Shown: in pieces, positions 1 to 8,510 of the stretch | How positions within the stretch are numbered: position 1 is the stretch's first letter | Layout: each line of letters begins with the position of its first letter | NCBI RefSeq assembly: GCF_000955955.1 | Contig: NZ_JYJG01000172.1 | Span: 1-44,370, forward strand | DNA length: 44,370 bases | Reading direction: 5' to 3' | DNA from: Lentzea aerocolonigenes | GTDB lineage: Bacteria > Actinomycetota > Actinomycetes > Mycobacteriales > Pseudonocardiaceae | Position numbers and translations under genes: made by a program | Notes under the pieces: generated by a model | What the model saw: the letters and a program-made list of their open reading frames with translations, nothing else | Database searches by the model: none | Told to the model about the DNA's origin: nothing

Positions 1-34
1 ACGCCAACAGAGCCGACCCCTTGGAATCAGCCGT

Positions 35-445
35 CTAGCCGTGGTGCGTTGACGAGTCCTTCGACACGAGGAACCCGCCCAGCAGCAGCCCGAGCCCCGC
101 CGGCGCCAGCACGAGCAACGCCGTGAAGGCCGCCCCACCCGTCAACGCCACCCACAGCGCCTCCTGGCCGGTCTGGTCGACCAGCAACGCCGACCCGATC
201 ACGCCCAGCGCGCCGGCGAACGGCCCGGCGATCAAGGAGGCGATGAACCACTGCATGCCCGGCGACGGCAGCTCGCGCAGCCGGTCGACCGCGCCCCAGA
301 TCACCGCGGCGGCCACGAGCAACCCCAGAGCGATGGGGCGGACCGAGGTCGCCTCGGGGCTGCGGACCGCCACCGCCGACACACCGGTCTGCACGGCTCC
401 GTGGAGCAACCCCATCCACAACGCACGGACGAACCAAGGACGCAT
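35..445 (-). CDS. Small four-helix membrane protein (B-4DMT-like)
   Basis: A 136-residue hydrophobic protein with four likely membrane segments (about residues 8-25, 38-53, 66-88 and 94-126) and no catalytic motif. Its placement divergent from pepQ-efp-nusB matches the mycobacterial arrangement (the Rv2536-type gene), where such proteins are called B-4DMT family transporters. No substrate can be inferred. The start ATG at 445 leaves about 35 bp to the pepQ start, so the two genes must share a compact divergent promoter region. Confidence 0.7.
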   Translation of the reverse strand: MRPWFVRALWMGLLHGAVQTGVSAVAVRSPEATSVRPIALGLLVAAAVIWGAVDRLRELPSPGMQWFIASLIAGPFAGALGVIGSALLVDQTGQEALWVALTGGAAFTALLVLAPAGLGLLLGGFLVSKDSSTHHG

Positions 446-467
446 GCGGACAGCTTAGGACTGGCCG

Positions 468-473
468 TACGCT
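468..473 (+). promoter_or_regulatory. Candidate -10 box for a leaderless pepQ transcript
   Basis: TACGCT fits the actinobacterial TANNNT -10 pattern and ends 7 nt before the pepQ ATG at 481. No Shine-Dalgarno sequence precedes that ATG, so the transcript may begin at or next to the start codon. No convincing -35 box is visible. Confidence 0.3.
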
Positions 474-480
474 GCGAGAC

Positions 481-1557
481 ATGTCGTCGTACGCCGCACG
501 CCGCACCGCACTGCGCCAGGAGCTCCAGGCCACGGGTCTGGACGCGCTGCTCGTCACGAACCTCCTGAACGTCCGGTACCTCACCGGGTTCACCGGATCG
601 AATGGAGCCGTGCTCATCGACGCGGTGAGCGACGACAAGACCGTCTTCTGCACGGACGGCAGGTACCTCACCCAGTCGGCCAAGCAGGTGCCCGACCTGG
701 AGCGGCTGATCGACCGGCCGTGCGACGCGGCGCTGGCGAAGAAGGCCAAGGGCAAGCTGGGCTTCGAGAGCCACCACGTCACGGTCGACGGCCTCGAAGC
801 CCTCAGGAGCACCGCCGAGAAGGCCGAGCTGACCAGGGCAGGTGGCCTGGTCGAGAAGCTGCGGCTGGTCAAGGACGAGATCGAGATCGAGGCCCTGCGG
901 ATGGCGTGCGCGGCGGCGGACCGGGCGCTGGCGGCGTTGATCGGCCACGGCGGACTCCGCCAGGGCCGCACCGAACGCGAGGTCGCCCGCGAGCTGGAGA
1001 GCCGCATGCTCGACCACGGCGCGGAAGGCCCGTCGTTCGCGACCATCGTGGCGTTCGGCGCGAACTCGGCGGTGCCGCACCACGCGCCCACAGACGCCAC
1101 GCTGCACGCGGGCGACTTCATCAAGCTCGACTTCGGCGCGCTCGTCGACGGCTACCACTCGGACATGACCCGCACGCTGGTCCTGGGCAAGCCCGCCGAC
1201 TGGCAGCGAGAGCTGTACGACCTGGTCGCGCGGTCGCAACAAGCAGGACACAACGCCCTCAAGCCGGGCGTCCAAGTCAGCGACGTCGACCACGCGTCGC
1301 GCGAGGTGATCGAGAAGGCCGGGCACGGCGACGAGTTCCTGCACGGCCTCGGGCACGGCGTCGGGCTCGAGATCCACGAGGCACCGGCGTTGTCGAAGGT
1401 GGGTGACGGTACACTTTCGGCTGGTATGGCGGTCACCGTCGAGCCCGGCGTGTACTTGTCGGGGCGGGGCGGGGTCCGCATCGAGGACACCCTCGTGGTG
1501 CGCGAAAGCGGGCCGGAGCTCCTCACCCTGACCACGAAGGAACTCGTGGTCGTCTGA
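481..1557 (+). CDS. pepQ: Xaa-Pro peptidase, M24 family
   Basis: Cytoplasmic metallopeptidase that removes residues N-terminal to proline or hydrolyses Xaa-Pro dipeptides. It is 358 aa, normal for the family. The N-terminal creatinase-like domain (about 1-130) is followed by the pita-bread catalytic domain. All five metal ligands are visible: D217 (KLDFG), D228 (HSDMTR), H292 (GLGHGVGL), E321 (VEPGVY) and E335 (RIEDT). It lies directly upstream of efp and nusB, the usual actinobacterial order. Whether it acts as an aminopeptidase P or a prolidase cannot be told from sequence alone. Confidence 0.93.
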   Translation: MSSYAARRTALRQELQATGLDALLVTNLLNVRYLTGFTGSNGAVLIDAVSDDKTVFCTDGRYLTQSAKQVPDLERLIDRPCDAALAKKAKGKLGFESHHVTVDGLEALRSTAEKAELTRAGGLVEKLRLVKDEIEIEALRMACAAADRALAALIGHGGLRQGRTEREVARELESRMLDHGAEGPSFATIVAFGANSAVPHHAPTDATLHAGDFIKLDFGALVDGYHSDMTRTLVLGKPADWQRELYDLVARSQQAGHNALKPGVQVSDVDHASREVIEKAGHGDEFLHGLGHGVGLEIHEAPALSKVGDGTLSAGMAVTVEPGVYLSGRGGVRIEDTLVVRESGPELLTLTTKELVVV

Positions 1558-1588
1558 CACCCCCGTCCAACACAGGAGAAATTCCCCC

Positions 1589-2158
1589 GTGGCCACCACG
1601 AACGACCTGAAGAACGGCCTGGTGCTGAACCTCGACGGCCAGCTCTGGACCGTCACCGCGTTCCAGCACGTCAAGCCCGGCAAGGGTGGCGCCTTCGTGC
1701 GCACGACCCTCAAGCACGTGCTGACCGGGAAGGTCGTCGACAAGACCTTCAACGCGGGCACCAAGGTCGAGACCGCCACCGTGGACAAGCGCGGCATGAC
1801 CTACCTGTACAAGGAAGGCACCGACTTCATCTTCATGGACGGTGACACCTACGACCAGATCCCGGTTCCGTCCGAGACCGTCGGTGACGCCGCCAACTAC
1901 ATGCTGGAGAACCAGGAAGCGATGGTCGCCACGCACGAGGGCGTCCCGCTGTTCATCGAGCTCCCGACCTCGGTCGAGCTCGTGATCCAGCACACCGACC
2001 CTGGCCTGCAGGGCGACCGCTCCACCGGCGGCACCAAGCCCGCCACGCTGGAGACCGGCGCCGAGATCCAGGTCCCGCTGTTCGTCACGACCGGCGAGAA
2101 GATCAAGGTCGACACCCGCGACGGCCGTTACCTCGGCCGCATCAGCGACAAGTCCTGA
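1589..2158 (+). CDS. efp: Translation elongation factor P
   Basis: EF-P binds ribosomes stalled at polyproline stretches and promotes peptide bond formation. The protein is 189 aa with the typical KOW-like N-terminal domain and two OB-like domains. The loop that reaches the peptidyl-transferase centre reads [10 protein letters not shown], with K32 at the tip. The GTG start at 1589 is supported by AGGAG at 1574-1578. Its stop codon overlaps the nusB start, so the two are translationally coupled. Confidence 0.97.
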   Translation: MATTNDLKNGLVLNLDGQLWTVTAFQHVKPGKGGAFVRTTLKHVLTGKVVDKTFNAGTKVETATVDKRGMTYLYKEGTDFIFMDGDTYDQIPVPSETVGDAANYMLENQEAMVATHEGVPLFIELPTSVELVIQHTDPGLQGDRSTGGTKPATLETGAEIQVPLFVTTGEKIKVDTRDGRYLGRISDKS

Positions 2159-2577
2159 TGGGCGCTCGCAGCAAGGCCCGCAAGCGTGCGGTCGACTTCC
2201 TCTACGAAGCCGACCTGCTGGGTACCGACCCGGTGACGCTGCTGGCCGAACGCGTCGGCTCCCCGGACGTCCCCCCGGTGAACGACTACACGGTGACGCT
2301 CGTCGAGGGCGTCCACGCGAACCGCCCGCGCATCGACGACCTGATCTCGGAGCACGCCGAGGGCTGGACCCTGCAGCGCATGCCGGCGGTCGACCGCGCG
2401 GTGCTGCGGATCGGTCTGTACGAGCTGCTGTGGGCGGCCGACGTGCCGGACGCGGTCGCGATCGACGAGGCCGTCGAGCTCGCCAAGGGCCTCTCGACGG
2501 ACGACTCGCCGCGCTTCGTGAACGGTGTGCTCGGCCGGATCGCGGTCATCGCGGACCAGCTGCGCGCCGTTCTCTAG
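2158..2577 (+). CDS. nusB: Transcription antitermination factor NusB
   Basis: RNA-binding helical protein that pairs with NusE (ribosomal protein S10) on boxA in rRNA antitermination. It is 139 aa and shows the family features: N-terminal ARSKARKRAVDFLYEAD, the central LQRMPAVDRAVLRIGLYEL and the C-terminal FVNGVLGRI. The ATG at 2158 overlaps the efp stop by one base. It is the last gene before a strong terminator at 2598-2639. Confidence 0.96.
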   Translation: MGARSKARKRAVDFLYEADLLGTDPVTLLAERVGSPDVPPVNDYTVTLVEGVHANRPRIDDLISEHAEGWTLQRMPAVDRAVLRIGLYELLWAADVPDAVAIDEAVELAKGLSTDDSPRFVNGVLGRIAVIADQLRAVL

Positions 2578-2597
2578 CTCTCTAGTTCTCCGCACGA

Positions 2598-2639
2598 CAC
2601 AGCGGGCCTCCCGGAACTCGTTTCGGGAGGCCCGCTGTG
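2598..2639 (+). terminator. Strong intrinsic terminator after nusB
   Basis: Nineteen-pair stem (2598-2616 with 2621-2639, one G-U pair) and a CTCG tetraloop, located 20 nt after the nusB stop. There is no long U-tract, as is common in actinobacteria. It ends 18 nt before the likely start of the next gene. Confidence 0.85.
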
Positions 2640-2657
2640 CCGTGCGAGCATTCGGCC

Positions 2658-3035
2658 GTGTTCGCTGACTACTCCAACCCGACCGTCGACGAGGTACGTG
2701 CCTGGGCCTACAGCGGCGAGGACGAGCCTTCCCAGGACTTCGACCTCCTGTTCGCGCATCTCGATTTCCTGCCGCTGCTGCTGGAGCTCGTCTCCGACCA
2801 GGACTGCCCGGTGCGCACGCTCATGTTGGAGGTCCTGTACTGCACGTTCGGCCACTCCAAGCCCGAGTGGGGTGATCCGCGGCTGCGCGAGGCGATCTCC
2901 GTGGCCGGGAAAAGCGCCGATCCGTGGCTCGTGACGTGGGCGGCGCGGGCGACCAGGGTGCTCGAGTACCCGAAGAGGTTCGACAGGTCGGACTGGTGCT
3001 CGTACCAGGGCTATCCGGCCACGCCGACGGGCTGA
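2658..3035 (+). CDS. Hypothetical protein, possibly helical-repeat
   Basis: A 125-aa protein starting at GTG 2658 (sequence FADYSNPTVDEVRAW). An in-frame upstream GTG at 2637 lies inside the terminator stem and is unlikely to be used. The middle section (FLPLLLELVSDQDCPVRTLMLEVLYC) looks like a HEAT-type helical pair, but no family is recognised. There is no signal peptide or membrane segment. It converges with the HD-domain gene with no spacer: the two stop codons abut as TGATCA at 3033-3038. Confidence 0.6.
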   Translation: MFADYSNPTVDEVRAWAYSGEDEPSQDFDLLFAHLDFLPLLLELVSDQDCPVRTLMLEVLYCTFGHSKPEWGDPRLREAISVAGKSADPWLVTWAARATRVLEYPKRFDRSDWCSYQGYPATPTG

Positions 3036-3680
3036 TCAACTCGTGCGGGCCCAGCCCCGGCGCTCGCCCTCGTCGATCAGCTGCATGGCCGCGTCGTACA
3101 GCGCCGCCGACCCCTCGCCGATCGCTGCTTTGCGGCTGCGCACGTCGTTCGCGGTGACGCCGGGCGTGCGCCACGTGCCGCCCTTGGCCATCCAGTTCAG
3201 CAGCAGCGGTTGGAACCGGTCGATGGCCTTCGCGAACCGCGCCTCGGGCGTCTGCCGTGCCTCGAACTCGTCCCACAACGCCCTGAGCTGACGCCCCGAG
3301 TCGTCGGGCAGGATGCCGAACAACCGATCTGCCGCGGCTTCCTCGCGTTCCTGCTGGCTCTCGCCGAGCTTCGTGTCGTAGATCGGGGTGTCACCCGCGT
3401 AGATCTCGACCAGGTCGTGCACGACGACGAGCTTGATCGTGTGGCCGACGTCGATCGGCTCGTCGGCGTACTCGGCCAGCACCATGACCATCAACGCCAG
3501 ATGCCACGAGTGCTCCGCGTCGTTCTCGCGCCGGTCCGCCGCCGCGAGAGGTGATGCGCGCAGGATGGTCTTGAGCTGATCGACTTCGATCAGGAACGTG
3601 AGGTGTTCACGCAGCCGGGAGTCCAGATCGGACGGCAGCGGGGTGCGATCGGCGAGGAGCTCTGCGTCAGAGGAGGTCAC
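3036..3680 (-). CDS. HD-domain phosphohydrolase (YfbR/HDDC2-like)
   Basis: 214-aa cytoplasmic HD-superfamily protein, probably a 5'-deoxynucleotidase or related nucleotide phosphohydrolase. The metal-binding set is present: H57 (AEHSWH), H88-D89 (VVVHDLVEIYAGD) and D154 (KAIDRF). Length and motif spacing fit the HD_3/HDDC2 group. The exact substrate is unknown. It is monocistronic and converges with the preceding hypothetical gene. Confidence 0.82.
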   Translation of the reverse strand: MTSSDAELLADRTPLPSDLDSRLREHLTFLIEVDQLKTILRASPLAAADRRENDAEHSWHLALMVMVLAEYADEPIDVGHTIKLVVVHDLVEIYAGDTPIYDTKLGESQQEREEAAADRLFGILPDDSGRQLRALWDEFEARQTPEARFAKAIDRFQPLLLNWMAKGGTWRTPGVTANDVRSRKAAIGEGSAALYDAAMQLIDEGERRGWARTS

Positions 3681-3699
3681 GTTGCCGAGATCTTACCTG

Positions 3700-3976
3700 T
3701 CGCAGAACAAGGGCATCGGCTACGCGGCCGCCGGACCGTTTCGGCCACCTCGACGTGGTCCGGAAAGTGTTCGGCACCAACGTTTTCGGCGTGATCACGG
3801 TGACCAACGCGATGCTCCCGCTGCTGCGGCGTTCCCCGGCGCCGCGCGTCGTCAACGTCAGCAGCGCGGCCGGATCCCTCACCATCTGCGCCGCCGTGAT
3901 CGTGCGACTTGCTACGCTCGGCACGGACGGACCGACCGGCGGATTCTTCACCGCCAGCGGTCCTTTGCCCTGGTAA
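3700..3976 (+). pseudogene. Short-chain dehydrogenase/reductase remnant
   Basis: Fragments of an SDR in two frames. A glycine-motif piece (NKGIGYAAA, from about 3703) is followed, after a frame change near 3735, by the conserved core HLDVVRKVFGTNVFGVITVTNAMLPLL, then RVVNVSSAAGSL, then an SDR C-terminus ending GGFFTASGPLPW. The stretch between the Ser motif and the C-terminus, which would carry YxxxK, is missing, and so is most of the region after the glycine motif. At least two deletions and one frameshift make this non-functional. Confidence 0.75.
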
Positions 3977-4035
3977 CTGTTTTCACCCGAACGAGCCAGT
4001 TTCGTGGACTGAGAACAAGATTTAGCGTCGGCGGC

Positions 4036-4881
4036 ATGGCTTCTTCCACTCCCTCCACCGCGTACAGCAGGGATCTCGGCGACGAGCTGCGCCGCCTGCG
4101 CGAGTCCACCACGAACCTCAACGGCCACGCACTGGCCGTCCAACTCGGCTGGGATCCCAGCAAGGTCTCCAACATCGAGCACGGCAAGGCACGGCCGAGC
4201 GAGATCGACCTCGTTCAGCTGCTCACCATGTGCGGCAAGGACACCGACTACTTCCTGGACTTCAAACGCCGCTACCGCAACGCTTTCGAGGAATACATCG
4301 TCCAGGTGTCGGACAACGTTCGCACTCTCGCCATGGCTGAATCAACCGCCACGACGATGATCAACTACGACACGCTCACCGTGCCCGGCCTCATGCAAAC
4401 CGCCGAGTACGCGGCCGCCGTGTACCGAGCCGCAGGCGTGGCCGAGGAACGAATTCCCGCCCTTGTCCAAGCTCGAATCGATCGGCAGGCGGTGTTGCGG
4501 CGACACGATCGGCCGGATTGCGTGTTCTACATCCATGAACTAGCGCTGCGGCAGCAGATCGGTGACGCCCAGGTCATGCAGGCTCAGTATCAACGACTGC
4601 TGACCCGCGCGCTCTTCATCCGCATCGTGCCCGCCGACGAGTTCGTCAACTCCGCTGGTCTGCGGCTGTGGGAGTACGCCAAGGCGATGCCCATCGCCTA
4701 CAGCGAGACCGATCTGACTCAGGTGTTCGTGCAGGATCCAGGAGCGATTGCACGTACGAGGATGATCTTCAACTGGCTGGATGGAGTCGCCTTGGATGAG
4801 GGACAATCGCGGAGCATGCTGGCGGAGTACGCCGGTCAACCGCGAGAGGAACTCGATGATCCAGGATCGCTCTTGGCGTAA
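4036..4881 (+). CDS. XRE-family regulator with DUF5753 (Scr1-type)
   Basis: 281-aa protein starting at ATG 4036 (MASSTPSTAYSRDLG). An N-terminal Cro/CI HTH (about residues 15-70, LGDELRRLRES to VSNIEHGKARPS) is followed by the DUF5753 domain (about 90-270, with LTVPGLMQTAEYA and HELALRQQIG). This architecture, with a DUF397 gene directly downstream, is very common in actinobacteria and is annotated as an Scr1-family toxin-antitoxin-like pair. In streptomycetes such pairs influence development and antibiotic production. The upstream open frame extends to 3598 but runs through the SDR pseudogene. Confidence 0.88.
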   Translation: MASSTPSTAYSRDLGDELRRLRESTTNLNGHALAVQLGWDPSKVSNIEHGKARPSEIDLVQLLTMCGKDTDYFLDFKRRYRNAFEEYIVQVSDNVRTLAMAESTATTMINYDTLTVPGLMQTAEYAAAVYRAAGVAEERIPALVQARIDRQAVLRRHDRPDCVFYIHELALRQQIGDAQVMQAQYQRLLTRALFIRIVPADEFVNSAGLRLWEYAKAMPIAYSETDLTQVFVQDPGAIARTRMIFNWLDGVALDEGQSRSMLAEYAGQPREELDDPGSLLA

Positions 4882-5029
4882 GAGCAGCTACAGCAACGGG
4901 ACGCCGGAAGGGGACTGCGTCGAGGTCTCGCTTTCCCACGACGCGCTCGTCCGCGACTCCAAGAACCAGGCCGGTGAGGTGCTGGAGTTCAGCACCTCCG
5001 CCTGGCGCTCGTTCGTCGCGACCGTCTGA
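4856..5029 (+). CDS. DUF397 domain protein
   Basis: 57-aa protein containing the DUF397 signature WRKSSYSNGTPEGDCVEVS and VRDSKN, ending in FSTSAWRSFVATV. The ATG at 4856 has a GAGAGG ribosome binding site at 4844-4849 and overlaps the 3' end of the XRE gene by 26 nt, which implies coupled translation. DUF397 proteins are the small partners of DUF5753 regulators. Whether this one is toxic or simply a ligand of the regulator is not known. Confidence 0.88.
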   Translation: MIQDRSWRKSSYSNGTPEGDCVEVSLSHDALVRDSKNQAGEVLEFSTSAWRSFVATV

Positions 5030-5734
5030 TCAGCTCGCCGCAAGGAATTCCTCCCACGTGTGGGTGCCGTGGTCGCCGTCCAAGGTCAGGTTCTGCCCGC
5101 CCCGGTAGGCCTTCCCGGCCTTGCCCGGCAACCGCACCGGCACGGTGAGCCGCCGCTTGCCCGCCGTGGTCAGGTAGTCCTGCACGAGCTGCTTCATGTC
5201 GTAGACGGCAGGTCCGGCCAGGTCGGCCACCCGACCGGCCGGCGCGCCCAGAGCGAGCGAGGCGATCCGCTCGGCCACGTCGCGGGCGTCGACCGGCTGC
5301 AGTCGCATGCCCGGCACCGGCACGATCGGCAGCTTCGCCATGGCCCGCACCATGGTCAGCGTCAGGTTGTGGAACTGGGCCGCGCGCAGGATCGTGAACG
5401 GGATGCCCGACGCCGCGATGGCCTCCTCGCACACGAGCTTGGTGCGCAACCACGCCAGCGGCACGGTGTCGGCGCCGATCACCGAGATGTACACGAAGTG
5501 GCGAACTCCCGAGCACGCGGCGAGCAGGTTGCGGGTTGCCACGTCGTCGCCCTTCTGACCGCCGGCCAGGTGCACCACGACGTCGGCGTCGATCTGCGGA
5601 ACCTGGGTCATCAGGTCGCAGGTGAGGTCGCCGTCGCCGCGGCTCAACACCACGACCTCCGCGCCCTGAGCGCGCAACATCGGGACCACGTGCTTGCCGA
5701 GTGTGCCGGTGCCGCCGGTGACGAGGATCTTCAT
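5030..5734 (-). CDS. NAD(P)-binding epimerase/reductase (NmrA/SDR-a type)
   Basis: 234 aa with an N-terminal Rossmann fold (MKILVTGGTGTLGKHV). It continues with VVVHLAGG and SVIGAD and shows the NmrA-like pattern of an atypical SDR. The ATG at 5734 is preceded by GGAGGG. It is divergent from an ECF41-type sigma factor, and that family is known to control adjacent COE genes (carboxymuconolactone decarboxylase, oxidoreductase or epimerase), so this gene is the likely sole target. The reaction is unknown. Confidence 0.85.
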   Translation of the reverse strand: MKILVTGGTGTLGKHVVPMLRAQGAEVVVLSRGDGDLTCDLMTQVPQIDADVVVHLAGGQKGDDVATRNLLAACSGVRHFVYISVIGADTVPLAWLRTKLVCEEAIAASGIPFTILRAAQFHNLTLTMVRAMAKLPIVPVPGMRLQPVDARDVAERIASLALGAPAGRVADLAGPAVYDMKQLVQDYLTTAGKRRLTVPVRLPGKAGKAYRGGQNLTLDGDHGTHTWEEFLAAS

Positions 5735-5768
5735 GATTACCCTCCAGTTGGGATGCTCTTGCCCGGTT

Positions 5769-5795
5769 GACCCAGGAGCGCCCAGGAACGTGACA
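5769..5795 (-). promoter_or_regulatory. Candidate ECF41-dependent promoter of the epimerase gene
   Basis: On the minus strand, TGTCACG (5795-5789) is followed after 16 nt by GGTC (5772-5769). This resembles the ECF41 promoter type, with TGTCACA at -35 and CGTC at -10. It lies 35-61 nt upstream of the epimerase ATG. It is the only such match noticed in the divergent gap. Confidence 0.5.
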
Positions 5796-5824
5796 GCGTG
5801 TGTGCCAGGCCACAGGGGGAAGCT

Positions 5825-6631
5825 TTGATCGCGCAGTTCGAGCAGGAACGTCCACGGCTGAGGGCGATCGCGCACCGGATGCTGGGCTCGTTCGCCGAGG
5901 CGGACGACGCGTTGCAGGACGCGTGGCTGCGGGTCGAGAAGGCCGACACCAGCGAGGTCGAGAACCCGGCCGCGTGGCTGACGACCGTCGTCGGCCGGGT
6001 GTGCCTGAACATGCTGCGCGACCGGAAAGAGCACGCGTTCGAGATGCCGGACCCGGTGATCGACACGCGCGAGGAACCCGAGCACCTGGCCGTCGCCGCG
6101 GACGAGGTCGGGCTCGCGATGCTGGTGGTGCTGGACGCGCTCAAGCCAGACGAGCGGTTGGCGTTCGTGCTGCACGACATGTTCGCGGTGCCGTTCGACG
6201 ACATCGCGCCGTTGATCGACAAGACGCCCACGACCACGCGTCAGCTCGCGTCCAGGGCGCGCAAACGTGTGCAGGACAGGCCGCAGCCGAACGTCGACCT
6301 GCCGAAGCAGCGGGAAGTGGTGAACGCGTTCCTCAGGGCGTCGCGCGAAGGCGACCTGGAGGGCCTGGTGTCGGTGCTGCACCCGGACGTCACGCTCAAG
6401 GCGGGTGCGCTGGAGGTCATCGGCGGCCGCACGGTGGCCGGGCGGGCCAGCATGTTCCGCAAGTTCGCGACGATGGCGGAGGTCCAGTTCGCGCTCATCG
6501 GCGGCGAGGCCGGCTTCGTCACGTGGGTCGACGGCGTGCTGTTCTCCGCCATGGCCTTCACGGTGCGCGACGACAAGATCGTCGCGATTCACGTGATCCA
6601 GGACAAGGAGCAGCTCGCCGCTCTTGTCTAG
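5825..6631 (+). CDS. sigJ: ECF41-type RNA polymerase sigma factor with SnoaL-like C-terminus
   Basis: About 268 aa from TTG 5825, which follows GGGGGA at 5815-5820; GTG 5798 in the same frame is an alternative giving 277 aa. Sigma region 2 (about 5-70, RLRAIAHRMLGSFAEADDALQDAWLR) and region 4 (about 105-160, VLHDMFAVPFDDIAPLI) are followed by a SnoaL-like domain (about 165-268, VVNAFLRASREGDLEGLVSVLHPDV). This domain order defines ECF41, where the C-terminal domain tunes sigma activity in place of an anti-sigma factor. Its stop overlaps the stop of the convergent hydrolase. Confidence 0.85.
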   Translation: MIAQFEQERPRLRAIAHRMLGSFAEADDALQDAWLRVEKADTSEVENPAAWLTTVVGRVCLNMLRDRKEHAFEMPDPVIDTREEPEHLAVAADEVGLAMLVVLDALKPDERLAFVLHDMFAVPFDDIAPLIDKTPTTTRQLASRARKRVQDRPQPNVDLPKQREVVNAFLRASREGDLEGLVSVLHPDVTLKAGALEVIGGRTVAGRASMFRKFATMAEVQFALIGGEAGFVTWVDGVLFSAMAFTVRDDKIVAIHVIQDKEQLAALV

Positions 6632-7461
6632 CCGAGGAACTCCAGGGCTTCCTCGACGAACTCAGCGTGGAACTGGAAGATGCCGCCGTGCCCGGCGTCG
6701 GGGTAGAGCGTGAGCCGGGCGTCCGGCAGGCGCCGGGCCAGGTCGGTCGAGTTCGACGACGGCACCATCCGGTCGCTCTCGCCGTTCGCGACGAGCACGG
6801 GCAGGCGGATGCCGGAGAGGTCGGCCGGCCGCTCCAGGCCCCAGCGGTGGATGGCCCTGAGCTGCGCGCCGTAGGACCGCAGGGAGATCGGCTTGTCCCG
6901 GTTGTTCTTGCGCTCCTCGAGGCGTGCCAGGAACTCCTTGCCCGCCCGGCGCCCGTTGGCGGTCCTGGTGAAGAACAGGAACTGCTTGGGGTCCTGGAGG
7001 GTGAGCAGCGCGCGGACGGTGTCGAGGTGGGAGATCCTGGTGACGTTCCTGATGCCCCTGCCGCCGGCGGGCCCGGTGCCCGCGATGATCAGCTTGCGGA
7101 CGAGCTGGGGTTCGTCCTGGGCGATCACCTGGGCGATCATGCCGCCCATCGAGAAGCCGAGGAGGTCGGCCTGGTCCAGGCCCAGGGCCCGGATGAAGGT
7201 GACGGCGTCCGCGGCCATCGCCTGGATGGTGCTCGGTGTCGAACCGGTGGACGCGCCGACGCCCCGGTTGTCGAACGTGATGACCCGGTGCTTCGCGGCG
7301 ATGCCGTCGACGACACGGGGGTCCCAGTTGTCCAGGACCGCGGCCAGGTGGGTCAGGAAGACCACCGGGACACCGGTCTGCGGGCCGAGCTCGCGGTAGG
7401 CGAACGTCACCCCGCCGGCGTCGATGGTCTTGGTCGGTGCGTCCGCATGGCGGGTGATCAT
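6628..7461 (-). CDS. Alpha/beta hydrolase
   Basis: 277-aa alpha/beta hydrolase fold enzyme. The catalytic triad is visible as Ser in GFSMGG, Asp in ANGESD and His in DAGHGG, and the oxyanion-region motif is FLTHLAAVLDNWD. It begins at ATG 7461, overlapping the stop of the upstream oxidoreductase by four bases (ATGA), so the two form an operon. Its own stop overlaps that of the sigma factor gene. The family includes esterases, haloperoxidase-like and C-C hydrolases; the substrate cannot be assigned. Confidence 0.88.
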   Translation of the reverse strand: MITRHADAPTKTIDAGGVTFAYRELGPQTGVPVVFLTHLAAVLDNWDPRVVDGIAAKHRVITFDNRGVGASTGSTPSTIQAMAADAVTFIRALGLDQADLLGFSMGGMIAQVIAQDEPQLVRKLIIAGTGPAGGRGIRNVTRISHLDTVRALLTLQDPKQFLFFTRTANGRRAGKEFLARLEERKNNRDKPISLRSYGAQLRAIHRWGLERPADLSGIRLPVLVANGESDRMVPSSNSTDLARRLPDARLTLYPDAGHGGIFQFHAEFVEEALEFLG

Positions 7462-8468
7462 CGTGGCTCCTGCATCTCGATGACGACCTTGCCCTTCGCG
7501 CGTCCTCTTTGGACATACGCCATGGCCTCGTTCGTCGCGTCGAACGGGAAGACCCGGTCCACGACCGGCGTGATGACCCCGGCGTCGATGAGCGAGGTGA
7601 TCTCGCGGAGCTGCTCTCCGTTGGCCCGCATGAAGAGGAACGAGTAACCGACCTGGCGTCGCCTGGCCGCCTTCCTGGCCCGATGGCTCAGGACGCGTGT
7701 CGCGGGCCGCAGGATCCACGGCTTCCCGATCTCCTCGGCGAATGCCGGGTCGGGCGGGCCGGAGATCGAGATGAGCTTTCCGCCCGGCTTCAGCACGCGC
7801 AGGGACTTCGCGAGCGTCGCGTCGTCCTGGCTGTGCAGCACCACGTCGTAGTCGTGCAGGACGGTTTCGAAGTCCTCGGTCCGGTAGTCGATCACGACGT
7901 CCGCGCCGAGACGTTCGACCAAGCCGGTGTTCGCCGCGCTGGTGGTCGTGGCCACGGTGGCGCCGACGTGCTTGGCCAGCTGGATCGCGAAGGTGCCCAC
8001 ACCGCCGGAGCCCGCCTGGACGAAGACCTTCTGCCCCTTGCGCAGGCCGGCCATCTCGATCAACGCCTGCCAGGCGGTCAGGCCGACCAGCGGGACGGAA
8101 GCCGCTTCGGCCATCGTGAGCCGCTTCGGCTTCAGGGCCAGGTCGTTCTCGCTGACGGAGATGAACTCGGCGAAGGTGCCGATCCGGTCCTTGTCCGGCC
8201 GCGCGTAGACCTCGTCGCCGACGCCGAACTTCCGCACCGCGGGCCCGGCCCGGACGACGACCCCGGCCACGTCGTTGCCCAGGACGAACGGCGGGCGATA
8301 GGGCAGGAAGAGCTTGAACTCCCCGTTCCTGATCTTGGCGTCCAGCACGTTGACGCTCGCGGCGTGCACCTGAACCAGCACGTCGTGTGCTCCGACCTCG
8401 GGCTCCGGCATCTCGCCGGATCGCAGTGTGCCGCCTTTTCCGTAGCGATCGACGATGAACGCGCGCAT
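7458..8468 (-). CDS. Zinc-independent NADP-dependent alcohol dehydrogenase/quinone reductase
   Basis: 336 aa, medium-chain dehydrogenase/reductase of the QOR type. A GroES-like N-terminal domain (about 1-120) is followed by the nucleotide-binding domain with VFVQAGSGGVGTFAIQLAKHVGA. Zinc-ligand cysteines are absent, as expected for NADPH:quinone reductase-like members. It is the first gene of a two-gene operon with the hydrolase and is divergent from a TetR regulator across a 42-bp gap, which suggests direct repression. The inducer is probably an electrophilic or quinone-like compound, by inference from the enzyme class. Confidence 0.88.
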   Translation of the reverse strand: MRAFIVDRYGKGGTLRSGEMPEPEVGAHDVLVQVHAASVNVLDAKIRNGEFKLFLPYRPPFVLGNDVAGVVVRAGPAVRKFGVGDEVYARPDKDRIGTFAEFISVSENDLALKPKRLTMAEAASVPLVGLTAWQALIEMAGLRKGQKVFVQAGSGGVGTFAIQLAKHVGATVATTTSAANTGLVERLGADVVIDYRTEDFETVLHDYDVVLHSQDDATLAKSLRVLKPGGKLISISGPPDPAFAEEIGKPWILRPATRVLSHRARKAARRRQVGYSFLFMRANGEQLREITSLIDAGVITPVVDRVFPFDATNEAMAYVQRGRAKGKVVIEMQEPR

Positions 8469-8484
8469 GTCCCTGACTCCCAGC

Positions 8485-8500
8485 TCGTATTGAATTACGA
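8485..8500. promoter_or_regulatory. Candidate TetR operator
   Basis: An imperfect palindrome with arms TCGTA and TACGA separated by 6 nt, in the 42-bp gap between the divergent oxidoreductase and TetR genes. The local sequence is AT-rich compared with its surroundings, as expected for overlapping divergent promoters. Confidence 0.4.
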
Positions 8501-8510
8501 CCATACTACA

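Noticed and set aside
301..1797. Long minus-strand open frame opposite pepQ and efp
   Set aside because: Shadow frame of high-GC genes; low-complexity composition and no domain, while the plus strand has clear families.
2637..2657. Upstream GTG start for the hypothetical gene after nusB
   Set aside because: It lies within the nusB terminator stem, so GTG 2658 is preferred.
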